Shown here one piece after another: positions 55,119-63,350 of a stretch of 64,000 nt of DNA. The stretch is from Shimia_B sp038527375 (lineage in GTDB: Bacteria > Pseudomonadota > Alphaproteobacteria > Rhodobacterales > Rhodobacteraceae): positions 76,513 to 140,512 of the forward strand of contig JBCBFU010000002.1 of assembly GCA_038527375.1 (NCBI GenBank), read 5' to 3'. The notes under the pieces are model-generated. The model was given only the letters and a program-made list of their open reading frames with translations. It ran no database searches and had not been told where the DNA came from. A program made the translations under genes and the position numbers. The first letter of the stretch is position 1; every line of letters begins with the position of its first letter.

Positions 55119-55898
55119 ATGCGGTGGATCCTGACCTTCTTGTGGATATGCGCGGCGGGTGTCGCAGCGGTTGCCGGGGCGGCGCGGGCTGACGCCGAGC
55201 CCGTGGTGATCTTTGCGGCGGCGAGCCTCAAGGGCCCGCTCGACGCGGTTGTGGCAGGGATCGAGGTCGAGACGGGCCTGACCGTGCGGGTGTCCTATGG
55301 CGCGACGTCCACCCTTGCGCGGCAAATTTCTGTGGGGGCGCCTGCCGATCTTTTCTGGGCGGCCAGCGCTGAGTGGATGGAGACCGTGTCGGCGCGGGTT
55401 GCCGCAGGGCCCGTGGACGTGTTGGGCAACCGGTTGGTCGTTGCGGCCTGGGCCGGGGTGGATACGGATGCGGACGCGGATGATGTGGGGCCGATATCTG
55501 CGGAAGCGCTGCGCGCGCTGGCGCAGGAGGGGCGCATCGCCACGGCGCGCACGGATGCCGTACCGCTGGGCCAATATGCGCGCGCGGTGATCGAGGGTTT
55601 GGGCCTGTGGCCCGAATTGCGGGCGGACCTGATTGAAACCGACAGCGCGCGGGCGGCTCTGGTTCTGGTCAGTCGCGGGGACGCGCCGTTCGGCATGCTC
55701 TATGCCTCGGACCTTGTGGCGGCGGCGGGGTCTGTTTGGCGTGTGGCGGATGTGCCCGAGGAACTGCACCCACCCATCCGGTATCCGCTGGCGGCATTGA
55801 GCGCGCGCGCCGAGGTGCGCGAGGTGTTTGACGCCCTGCAAGGACCTGCGGCACGCGCGCAATTCGTGGCAGCCGGGTTCGGGGTGGTGTCGCCATGA
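55119..55898 (+). CDS. modA: Molybdate ABC transporter, periplasmic binding protein
   Basis: 259 aa from ATG 55119: signal peptide MRWILTFLWICAAGVAAVAGAARA, then the ModA fold (VIFAAASLKGPLDAV, SYGATSTLARQI, GAPADLFWAAS). Binds molybdate or tungstate in the periplasm. First gene of modABC; the stop overlaps modB. Confidence 0.95.
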   Translation: MRWILTFLWICAAGVAAVAGAARADAEPVVIFAAASLKGPLDAVVAGIEVETGLTVRVSYGATSTLARQISVGAPADLFWAASAEWMETVSARVAAGPVDVLGNRLVVAAWAGVDTDADADDVGPISAEALRALAQEGRIATARTDAVPLGQYARAVIEGLGLWPELRADLIETDSARAALVLVSRGDAPFGMLYASDLVAAAGSVWRVADVPEELHPPIRYPLAALSARAEVREVFDALQGPAARAQFVAAGFGVVSP

Positions 55899-56581
55899 TG
55901 GGCCTCTCGCCAGAGATTTGGGCGGCGGTGGCGCTGTCCCTGCGCGTGTCAGCGCTGGCCACCGTGGTGACGCTGCCGCTCGCGCTCGGGGTGGCGTGGC
56001 TGTTGGTGCGGCGCAGGTTTCCGGGGCGCGCGCTTTTGGATGCGTTGGTGAATGTCCCGCTGGTCCTGCCGCCCGTGGTGACGGGCTATGTCCTGCTCGT
56101 TGCGTTTGGCCCACAGGGCGCGCTGGGTGGGCCGCTGGCGGCGGTCGGGGTCGAGGTGGCGTTTCGCCCCCTCGGGGCGGCCATCGCGGCGGCGGTCATG
56201 GCGTTTCCGCTGATGGTGCGCGCGCTCAAGGTCGCGATCGAGGCGGTCGATCCAAGGCTGGAGGAGGCCGCGGCGACGCTGGGTGCCGGGCGCTGGGCGG
56301 TGTTTCGACGCGTGACGCTTCCGCTTGCCTTGCCGGGTGTGGCGGCAGCAGCGATCCTTGGGTTTGCCAAGGCGATGGGGGAGTTCGGGGCGACGATCAC
56401 GCTGGTCGCCAACATCCCCTTTCAGACCCAGACCGTGCCGTCGGCGATCTATGCGCTGTTGCAAGTGCCGGGGCAGGAGGGGGCCGTCGTCACGCTGGTG
56501 TGTCTGACGCTGGCGCTGTCTCTGGGGGCGCTGATCGCAGCGGAGTGGTTCGTGCGCCGCTGGAGGTCGCGCGATGATTGA
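55895..56581 (+). CDS. modB: Molybdate ABC transporter, permease
   Basis: 228 aa with about five to six helices. The EAA loop is seen as EEAAATLGAGRWAVFRRVTLPLALPG. Forms the membrane channel with ModC. Overlaps modA and modC by 4-8 bp, so the three are translationally coupled. Confidence 0.95.
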   Translation: MMGLSPEIWAAVALSLRVSALATVVTLPLALGVAWLLVRRRFPGRALLDALVNVPLVLPPVVTGYVLLVAFGPQGALGGPLAAVGVEVAFRPLGAAIAAAVMAFPLMVRALKVAIEAVDPRLEEAAATLGAGRWAVFRRVTLPLALPGVAAAAILGFAKAMGEFGATITLVANIPFQTQTVPSAIYALLQVPGQEGAVVTLVCLTLALSLGALIAAEWFVRRWRSRDD

Positions 56582-57638
56582 GGTCCGCGTGCGCCACAGC
56601 TGGCCGGGATTCACGCTCGATGCCGGGTTCACGGCACCGCGCGGGGTGACGGCGCTTTTTGGACGGTCGGGGTCTGGAAAGACGACGATCCTGCGCGCGG
56701 TGGCGGGTCTCCTCGACGCCGAGGCGGCGGAGGTCAGGGTTGGGGGAGAGGATTTGAGTGTGCTCCCCGCCGCAGCACGGGGCGTGGGCTATGTGTTTCA
56801 GGACGGTCGCCTTTTTCCCCATTTGAGCGTTGCCCAGAACATCGATTTCGCGGCGCGGTTCGGGCGGGCGGTCGACGCTGGCACGCGGGCGCAGATCATC
56901 GAGATGCTGGAACTGGGCCCGCTCTTGGCGCGGCATCCCCGCAACCTGTCGGGCGGAGAGGTTCAGCGCGTGGCCATTGCCCGGGCGCTTGTCTCCGCGC
57001 CGCGGCTGTTGTGCATGGACGAGCCTTTGGCCGCGCTGGACGCGGCACGCCGGGCGCAGGTTCTACCCTATCTGGAGCGGATGCGCGACGTGGTGGATGT
57101 GCCGATGCTCTATGTCTCGCACGACGCGGGAGAGGTGGCGCGGCTGGCGACATCGCTCGTTGTGGTGCGGGACGGGCGGATCGCGGCGTCAGGACCGGTG
57201 GAGGAGGTGCTGGCCGACCCCGATGCGGTGCCGGCGCTTGGCCCGCGGGCGGCGGGGGCCGTGCTGCAGGCCACGGTTGTGGATCAGGATGGACCCGGCG
57301 GTCTGACGACCTTGCAGCTGTCGGGTGCGCAATTGCGTCTGCCGGGTGTGGCGGCACCCGTTGGGGCGCGCGTCCGGCTGCGGGTGGCTGCGCAGGATAT
57401 CATTCTTGCGCGCGCCCGGCCCGAGGGGATCAGCGCGCTCAACGTCCTGGAGGGGCGCATCGTGCGCGTCCGCATGGGGGACGGACCCGGCGCGGCGGTG
57501 TCGTTTGATGTGGGGGGCGACCGGTTTCTGGCCCGGATCACGGCGCTGTCGGCACGCGAGATGGCCCTGTCCCCCGGCGCGCCGATTTGGGCGATTGTAA
57601 AGGCCACGGCCTTTGATCCGGGCGGGATCGGGCAGTGA
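56574..57638 (+). CDS. modC: Molybdate ABC transporter, ATPase
   Basis: 354 aa. Walker A GRSGSGKTT, signature LSGGEVQRVAIARAL, Walker B LLCMDEPLAALD, D-loop and H-loop present; the C-terminal third is a molybdate-binding MOP/TOBE domain (ISALNVLEGRIVRVRMGDG). No ModE-type regulator lies in the operon. Confidence 0.95.
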   Translation: MIEVRVRHSWPGFTLDAGFTAPRGVTALFGRSGSGKTTILRAVAGLLDAEAAEVRVGGEDLSVLPAAARGVGYVFQDGRLFPHLSVAQNIDFAARFGRAVDAGTRAQIIEMLELGPLLARHPRNLSGGEVQRVAIARALVSAPRLLCMDEPLAALDAARRAQVLPYLERMRDVVDVPMLYVSHDAGEVARLATSLVVVRDGRIAASGPVEEVLADPDAVPALGPRAAGAVLQATVVDQDGPGGLTTLQLSGAQLRLPGVAAPVGARVRLRVAAQDIILARARPEGISALNVLEGRIVRVRMGDGPGAAVSFDVGGDRFLARITALSAREMALSPGAPIWAIVKATAFDPGGIGQ

Positions 57639-57697
57639 ATCCAGTATACCGTCGTGCGCCGAAAAATTATTGTGCGGCAGTTACATAGCCTTAGCCA

Positions 57698-57720
57698 TTG
57701 CATCCCGTTGCATGCTGCAA
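57698..57720 (+). promoter_or_regulatory. TTGCAT direct repeat with inverted half-site upstream of the aminotransferase
   Basis: TTGCAT at 57698 and again at 57708 (10 bp apart), and TTGCA-TGC-TGCAA as a perfect inverted repeat at 57708-57720. It lies 67 bp before the aminotransferase start, where a regulator would bind. Binding protein unknown. Confidence 0.4.
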
Positions 57721-57786
57721 AATGTGTTTTCCCGTGGGGTCCAGACGCTAGGTTGCAGTTCCAGAATCGTTTGGGAGGACGGGCAT

Positions 57787-58989
57787 ATGACACGTTTCAT
57801 CGGCACACGCGCATTGTTTATTCCGGGGCCAACAAATGTCCCCGATGCGGTGCGTCGCGCGATTGACCTGCCCCAACAGGACATGCGCGCGCCCGATTTC
57901 GCGTCCTTCACACTGCCCATCTTCGAGAACCTCAAGAAGGTGTTCCGCACCGAGACGGGCACGCCTGTGGTCTTCCCGTCCTCGGGCACCGGCCTGTGGG
58001 AAGCGGCACTGACGAATTGCCTGTCACCCGGCGACCGTGTCCTCGTTGCGCGCTTTGGACAGTTCAGCCACCTGTGGGTCGACATGGCCGAGCGGTTGGG
58101 GTTCGAGGTCGAGTGCATCGATGTGGAATGGGGTCGCGGTATTCCCATCGAGCAGATCGAAGAGGCGCTGAGCCAGGATCGCGGCCATGCGATCAAGGCC
58201 GTGCTGGCCACCCAGAACGAAACAGCGACCGGTGTGGCATCCGATATCGGCGAGTTGCGCGCGGCGATGGACCGTGCAGCGCATCCCGCTCTCTTGATGG
58301 TGGACGGGGTGAGCGCGGTCGGCTCGCTCGAGCATCGCTTTGACGACTGGCGCATCGACGTGACCGTGTCGGGGTCGCAGAAGGGCTTTATGCTGCCTGC
58401 GGGTCTGGGCATCGGCTGTTTCAGCGAGAAGGCCCTGACAGCGGCCGAGAGCGCATGGAGCCGGCGGTGTTATTTCGACGTGCGCGACATGGTTGCGATC
58501 AATCAGACGGGGTATTTCCCCTACACGCCGCCGACCAACCTGCTCGCAGGTCTCAAGGTCGCCACGGACATGTTGCTGGACGAAGGCCTCGATGCCGTGA
58601 CGGCGCGCCACCACCGGCTGGCCGGTGCGGTGCGGGCCGCTGTGGCGGGCTGGGGCCTGCAGCTCTGTGCGCAAGAGGCGCGCTGGCATTCCGATACCGT
58701 CAGCGCCGTGATGCTGCCCGAGGGCACCGATGGCGGAGCGTTCATCCGCCATGCCTATTTCGAATACGGGATCAGCTATGGCGCAGGCCTGTCCAAGGTC
58801 GCGGGCAAGCTGTTCCGCATTGGGCATCTGGGGGATCTGAACGAGACGATGGTCCTGCAGATCCTCGGCGCCACGGAGCTGGTGATGCGGGATATGGGGA
58901 TGGCTTTTGAGACCGGATCTGGCGTCGCGGCCGCGATCGAGCATCTGAGCCGTCCTGTGGGCGGTGGTCTGAAGGTCGCGGCGGAGTAA
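57787..58989 (+). CDS. Serine-glyoxylate/alanine-glyoxylate aminotransferase family protein
   Basis: 400 aa class V PLP aminotransferase. Start ATG 57787 with GGGAGG upstream. FIPGPTNVPDAVRRAID, SSGTGLWEAALTN and the PLP lysine in SGSQKGFMLPAG are family blocks. Highly similar in layout to SgaA, which uses serine and glyoxylate in the serine cycle; the alternative is an alanine-glyoxylate transaminase of photorespiratory-type glycolate salvage. No other serine-cycle gene is here. Confidence 0.88.
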   Translation: MTRFIGTRALFIPGPTNVPDAVRRAIDLPQQDMRAPDFASFTLPIFENLKKVFRTETGTPVVFPSSGTGLWEAALTNCLSPGDRVLVARFGQFSHLWVDMAERLGFEVECIDVEWGRGIPIEQIEEALSQDRGHAIKAVLATQNETATGVASDIGELRAAMDRAAHPALLMVDGVSAVGSLEHRFDDWRIDVTVSGSQKGFMLPAGLGIGCFSEKALTAAESAWSRRCYFDVRDMVAINQTGYFPYTPPTNLLAGLKVATDMLLDEGLDAVTARHHRLAGAVRAAVAGWGLQLCAQEARWHSDTVSAVMLPEGTDGGAFIRHAYFEYGISYGAGLSKVAGKLFRIGHLGDLNETMVLQILGATELVMRDMGMAFETGSGVAAAIEHLSRPVGGGLKVAAE

Positions 58990-59022
58990 GTCTGCGCACC
59001 CGTTCCGCGTCTGCGACGCGGG

Positions 59023-59042
59023 CCTCCGGCGGAGGTATTTTT
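59023..59042 (+). terminator. Intrinsic terminator after the aminotransferase
   Basis: CCTCC-GGC-GGAGG then TATTTTT. A short stem with T-run, 33 bp past the stop. Confidence 0.6.
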
Positions 59043-59051
59043 CGGCAAAAG

Positions 59052-59075
59052 GAAGGGGGCGGCGTTGCCCCCTTC
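59052..59075. terminator. Second hairpin between convergent genes
   Basis: GAAGGGGGC-GGCGTT-GCCCCCTTC, 9-bp stem, 18 bp past the stop of the minus-strand zinc-ribbon gene. Probably terminates that transcript, with a TTTT tract on its minus side. Confidence 0.6.
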
Positions 59076-59093
59076 TTCATGCCTGTGCTGCGA

Positions 59094-60197
59094 TTACTGG
59101 CTGAGCGCCAAGGCCGCGCCGATGGCACCCGCGAGAAGCGCGCCGAGGATCACGGCAATGGCGATTTTCCACGCCGACCACGGGCGTTCGCCCTGTACCG
59201 CACCGCTGCGGCCATTGACGACGAAGCGGTAGGTCTTGCCGCGGTATTTGTAGGCCGCGAGCCAGACCGGCAGCAGGATGTGTTTGAAGGTCACGTCGCG
59301 GGTTTGGGTCCGCAGGTCGGTGATCTGTTGGTGATCGCCGCCGATGTCGAAGCGCACGTCGCGTTCGATGACGCGGTTCATATGCGCCTTGGCCTCGTCA
59401 AACCCTTGGGGGAGTTCGATGGTGTAGCCTTCGGCGCGGAAGCCCGCGAGGAATTCCGGCGTGTAGGGGCGCAATTCTGCGAGGTCCCATGGTTCCAGCC
59501 GGTCGGTGAAGCGTTTGGGCAGGGACGTTGCAGCGAGCACCAGCACATCATCGAAGAAGCGCGCCACGCGGCCTGACACGTTGCGCCAGCGGGTTTTGCG
59601 CACGCGCACGGTTTCGCGTTTGCCGTCGCGCATGACGGTCTTGTTGACGTAGTAGTCGTCGCCGCGCCGGCCCCGGTATTCGGATTTCGTGTCGGCGTCG
59701 AAGGTCCAGTAGGGCACGTAGATGCCCGACATCTTGCGCCCTTTGCGGGCGTAGTCGGTCAGCCCGTTGGGGGCAAACCAGAGCGAGCCCAGCCAGTCGG
59801 TCATGGCGGCGCGGGCGGCCTCTTCATCCAGTGCGAAAGGCAAGAGCCCTTTGGGTTTGATGTGGCGGTGCGTGCCGGTGTCGGTGACCACGGGGGTGGC
59901 GCAGAACGGGCATTCTGCGGCGTGTGTGTCGGCGTCGAATTCGACCTGTGCGCCGCAATTGGGGCAGGACAGGACGCGGGTTTCCTCGATCTCGGCCTCG
60001 GGCAGCTTGGCGGCGATGGCGGTGGCGTAGTCGAGTTCGGACAACGCGTTGTGGCGCGTTCCGTCCTCGACCTGTTGGGTGTTGCCGCAGTGATCGCAGA
60101 TCAGGTTCCCCGAGGCCGGGTCAAAGCGGAAGTCCGAGCCGCAATTGTCGCAGGGAAAGCGGTGTTCTGCGGGGGTCAGGGTGTCGGTTTGTGCCAT
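59094..60197 (-). CDS. Zinc-ribbon protein with C-terminal membrane helix, YdjG-like
   Basis: 367 aa. Two N-terminal TFIIB-type zinc ribbons (CDNCGSDFRF to CDHCG; CPNCGAQVEF to CPFC), a soluble central region, a block with KHILLPVWLAAYKYRGKTYRF, and one C-terminal helix (WKIAIAVILGALLAGAIG). This layout matches the zinc-ribbon membrane partner of SPFH proteins in Bacillus (YdjG). It is the last gene of the leftward SPFH cluster. Function inferred only from that resemblance. Confidence 0.7.
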   Translation of the reverse strand: MAQTDTLTPAEHRFPCDNCGSDFRFDPASGNLICDHCGNTQQVEDGTRHNALSELDYATAIAAKLPEAEIEETRVLSCPNCGAQVEFDADTHAAECPFCATPVVTDTGTHRHIKPKGLLPFALDEEAARAAMTDWLGSLWFAPNGLTDYARKGRKMSGIYVPYWTFDADTKSEYRGRRGDDYYVNKTVMRDGKRETVRVRKTRWRNVSGRVARFFDDVLVLAATSLPKRFTDRLEPWDLAELRPYTPEFLAGFRAEGYTIELPQGFDEAKAHMNRVIERDVRFDIGGDHQQITDLRTQTRDVTFKHILLPVWLAAYKYRGKTYRFVVNGRSGAVQGERPWSAWKIAIAVILGALLAGAIGAALALSQ

Positions 60198-60282
60198 GGG
60201 TCGGGGAGGGTCCGGGTTCGGGTGGAGCGTGTGGCGGGGTGATATCAGGAGTAACGCGGCGGGCTGTGGTTGGGTTCAGGGC

Positions 60283-60696
60283 TTACAGGTAGGGGTGAAC
60301 GACACGCGGGGTCATCAGGCGCAACGCGCCATCGGACAGGACCGCGTGCCGCCAGAGGTGAAAGAGGCCATGGGCCGCGCCCAGGGCGATTGTCAGGTTC
60401 CAGCTAAGCCGCGCGTCCCAGTCCGGCCCGCCGATCAGGAGCATCAGGGTCGCCGCGCCTGACCATGCCAGCAGGCCGTAGAGGGCGCGGTGCAGCCACG
60501 GATGGGCAAGGCGCAGGGCGCCCTTCAGCTGCGGGGTGGGTCGGTTCATCAGGCCCAGTGTGACGGCGGGGACCAGCATCGCCATGCAGGCGGCAACGTA
60601 GAGCCAGCCGGCGATGCCGGGTGTGTTGCCTGCCAGCAGGATCGCGGCCAGCAGGAAGAGCGACCAATGGGCGGTCATTGTCACCGTGCGGCGCAT
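60283..60696 (-). CDS. Small polytopic membrane protein
   Basis: 137 aa with four hydrophobic segments (about residues 12-28, 30-50, 72-92 and 98-116). Histidines lie near helix ends (AHPWLH, GAAHGLFHLWRH), which could hold heme as in b561-type proteins, but no family is recognised. Starts 1 bp after the RidA stop, so it is in the same operon. An ATG six codons later is possible. Confidence 0.65.
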   Translation of the reverse strand: MRRTVTMTAHWSLFLLAAILLAGNTPGIAGWLYVAACMAMLVPAVTLGLMNRPTPQLKGALRLAHPWLHRALYGLLAWSGAATLMLLIGGPDWDARLSWNLTIALGAAHGLFHLWRHAVLSDGALRLMTPRVVHPYL

Positions 60697-60697
60697 C

Positions 60698-61108
60698 TCA
60701 GGCGCTCCCGTCGGGGTCTTGGAGGCAGTGGGCGGTGATGCGGAATTCGATCAGCGCGCCGGGGCGGCGCAGCTCGGCCACGCCGACGGCGGTCCATGCG
60801 GGCAAGGGGGCTGTAAAGACTTCGCGCAGCACAGCCTCGATCGCGGGGAAGTGGGTACGGATGTCCACGTGATACGAAGTCATCTCGACCACCGCCGCTG
60901 CGTCCGCGCCGGCATGGTGGAGGATGTTGATGACTTTGGTCAGCGCGTTGCGCGCCTGCGTGGCGGCGTCCGCGGGCATCTCGCCCGTGGCCGGATCACC
61001 GCCGGTGGCCCCGGTCAGATAGAGCATGTCGCCCGCGCGAATGGCGGGGGAGAAGCCGCTGACGCGGGCGGCCTCGGCAAGTTCCGGGGGGATCAGGGCC
61101 TGACGCAT
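60698..61108 (-). CDS. RidA-family enamine/imine deaminase
   Basis: 136 aa. RidA/YjgF fold: IRAGDMLYLTGATG, ATQARNALTKVINILHHAG, MTSYHVDIR and RPGALIEFRITAH. Members detoxify reactive enamines made by PLP enzymes. The canonical RidA arginine in the C-terminal block is present. Between the SPFH gene and the small membrane protein. Confidence 0.88.
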   Translation of the reverse strand: MRQALIPPELAEAARVSGFSPAIRAGDMLYLTGATGGDPATGEMPADAATQARNALTKVINILHHAGADAAAVVEMTSYHVDIRTHFPAIEAVLREVFTAPLPAWTAVGVAELRRPGALIEFRITAHCLQDPDGSA

Positions 61109-61118
61109 TGGGCGCGGA

Positions 61119-62237
61119 TCAGGCGCCGGGCGGTGGGGGCGGGGGCATAACGGTAAAAAGTTGGGCCAGTTCCATGACGTCCTCGGCCTTTTTCCAGCCG
61201 TCCTGACCTTGGGTCCAGACGAAGGTTTCGCGCGTCAGGCCGCCATTGCCCGCCATTTCGGCCAGCCGGGCCTTGGAAAAGGGGCCCTTGGTTTGGCCGT
61301 TTTCGGCGATGTGCCAGACATGTTCGACGGGCGGCGGGGGAGGCGTCGGGGTCGGCGCACCCATGGTCATGGTCTGGGGGCCAGTGGGCGTTTGCTGGGA
61401 CATCAGCATATTGCCCATCTGCATCCCAAAGCCTGCGCCCATGCCCATACCCATGGCGTCGCCTGCGGCACCGCCTGCGCCCATGGCTTCGGCAGCCTTG
61501 TATTTCAGGTGCTCGTCAAGGTTGCCTGCGATCCCGCGCGACGTGCGATCGTCCAGCGCCTTTTCCACGGCGGGCGGGAGTGAGATGTTTTCGATGTAGA
61601 ATTCCGGCACGCTGAGGCCGTAGGCGGCCAGTTTCGGGCTGATGGCATCGGCGATCAGGCGGCCCACCTCGGCGGTGTTGGCGGCCATGTCGAGCACGGG
61701 GATGCCGGAGGCCGCGATGGCGCGCGAGAATTCCTGCACGATGATGTTGCGGATCTGGAAGCTGATCTCGTCGGTGGTGAATTCGCCGTCTGTGCCCACG
61801 ATTTCGCGCAGGAAGGTGGCGGCGTCACTGACGCGGGTGGTGTAGGTTCCGAAGGCGCGCAGGCGTGTGGGGCCAAATTCCGGATCGCGCAGCATGATGG
61901 GGTTTTTCGTGCCCCATTTCAGGTCGTTGAAGCGCGTGGTGTTGACGAAGTAGATTTCGGATTTGAACGGGCTTTTGAAGCCGTGATCCCAATGCTGGAG
62001 CGTCGTCATGATGGGCATGTTGTTGGTCTCGAGCATGTAGAGACCCGGCGTGAAGACATCGGCCAGTTGCCCTTCATGGACGAAGACGGCCATCTGGCCT
62101 TCGCGCACGGTTAGCTTGGCGCCATACTTGATCTCGTGCCCTTCACGTTCGAACCGCCAGACCATCGTGTCGCGGGTGTCGTCGGTCCAGTGGATGACGT
62201 CGATGAATTGGCCGGAGAGGAAATCGAAAATGCCCAT
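61119..62237 (-). CDS. SPFH-domain protein with C-terminal GYF2 domain, YdjI-like
   Basis: 372 aa. The N-terminus MGIFDFLSGQFIDVIHW leads into an SPFH/Band 7 domain with the block VFTPGLYMLETNNMPIMTTL; a Gly/Met-rich region (AMGAGGAAGDAMGMGM) and a Pro tract precede a C-terminal GYF2 domain (VWHIAENGQTKGPFSKARL). This is the organisation of YdjI/virion-core-like SPFH proteins that organise membrane-stress partners. No signal peptide, so probably membrane-attached through partners. Confidence 0.85.
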   Translation of the reverse strand: MGIFDFLSGQFIDVIHWTDDTRDTMVWRFEREGHEIKYGAKLTVREGQMAVFVHEGQLADVFTPGLYMLETNNMPIMTTLQHWDHGFKSPFKSEIYFVNTTRFNDLKWGTKNPIMLRDPEFGPTRLRAFGTYTTRVSDAATFLREIVGTDGEFTTDEISFQIRNIIVQEFSRAIAASGIPVLDMAANTAEVGRLIADAISPKLAAYGLSVPEFYIENISLPPAVEKALDDRTSRGIAGNLDEHLKYKAAEAMGAGGAAGDAMGMGMGAGFGMQMGNMLMSQQTPTGPQTMTMGAPTPTPPPPPVEHVWHIAENGQTKGPFSKARLAEMAGNGGLTRETFVWTQGQDGWKKAEDVMELAQLFTVMPPPPPPGA

Positions 62238-62354
62238 CTGGGGCCTCCCTTTCAGAATTGGCTAGGCTGCGTGCATGCGTGCGCTGCCCGTGGTGTCGCG
62301 ATGGCGGCGGCGAGGTTTGCATGGTGCGTCATGGAAATCCTATCGTCACACGCG

Positions 62355-63347
62355 TCATACCGGGCCGCCCAAGATGACCGGGCCGCCTGCCACGGTGGTG
62401 GTCGTCTGGCCCACGACCTCGGTGGCGATCTGGGCCACGATAGGACGCGCTGTGCGTTCTGTCATCCCGCGTCGGAGGCGGGGATCATAGAGGATGCGCA
62501 AAAGCGCCTCGTCATGGGTGGTCAGAAGGGCGAATTCCTCGTCATCGTTGAAGATCGATGGGCGCGCGCGGGGGCTGTCATTGCCCAGACCCAGACCTTG
62601 GGCGATCTCTTCGTGCAGGCACGAGCGGAGGAGCAGATCAGGAAGCTCTTGCCGGATGACGGCGATGGCGCGGGTATATGTGTTGGCGCGTCCGAAGGTC
62701 ACCACGAGGCACAGGTCGTTGCGGGGCAGGTTGCGGATCGTGGATTGCCACGCGCTTCCCGCGCCGGGCAGGATTTGCGGCAGCCGTTCGGCAAAGCCGG
62801 GGCGTTCATCCTCGGACAGGACAAACACCTGAAAGTTCCCGCCGCCTGAGGTCGTCCGCACGGGATGGCCCGAGGCGCGGGTCAGCCGTTTGGTATAGGA
62901 CAGAACCTCGCGCCCGATGAGCGCGCGTTGAGCGTCTGTCACGCTGTTGCCGTAGGTGACGGAGATATCGACCGGGGCCGACCACCTTTGCAGGGGGGCC
63001 GCGGCGGAGGTTTGGCGCACCGCGCCGCCCGACACCTCGAATTCGGTGCGAAGCGCGATGGCCATGAAGTTGTCGGTTAGCATCCGGTCGGTGAACGGTG
63101 TGTCGACGCCCCCGCCATCGGTGCGCAAAAGCCCGCGCACCAGCGCGTCGTTTTCAAGCCGCTTGTAGTAGCTCGCCAAGGCGAGCGAGGCCTGCGAAGT
63201 GACCAGTTGCGGTGCGGGCGGTGCTGCGATGACGGCAGGCCGCTCAGCCGGGCGCGGCGACGTGGTGACGCCGCCCGCGTCCATCATGGCGCATCCCGCC
63301 AGCGCCACGGGGACGCAGGCGGCCACGATATTGCGCCACAGTCGCAG
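62355..63347 (-). CDS. DUF2927 lipoprotein with HEExxQ motif
   Basis: About 330 aa. The first conventional start is GTG 63326 (MAACVPVALAGC), which lacks basic residues before the hydrophobic stretch. CTG at 63347 in the same frame gives MRLWRNIVAACVPVALAGC, a normal lipoprotein signal, and lies 3 nt after the upstream stop. DUF2927 body includes CLHEEIAQGLGLGND; this looks like a zincin motif whose second His is Gln. Function unknown. Sits between the TelA-like and SPFH genes. Confidence 0.72.
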   Translation of the reverse strand: MRLWRNIVAACVPVALAGCAMMDAGGVTTSPRPAERPAVIAAPPAPQLVTSQASLALASYYKRLENDALVRGLLRTDGGGVDTPFTDRMLTDNFMAIALRTEFEVSGGAVRQTSAAAPLQRWSAPVDISVTYGNSVTDAQRALIGREVLSYTKRLTRASGHPVRTTSGGGNFQVFVLSEDERPGFAERLPQILPGAGSAWQSTIRNLPRNDLCLVVTFGRANTYTRAIAVIRQELPDLLLRSCLHEEIAQGLGLGNDSPRARPSIFNDDEEFALLTTHDEALLRILYDPRLRRGMTERTARPIVAQIATEVVGQTTTTVAGGPVILGGPV

Positions 63348-63350
63348 GGG

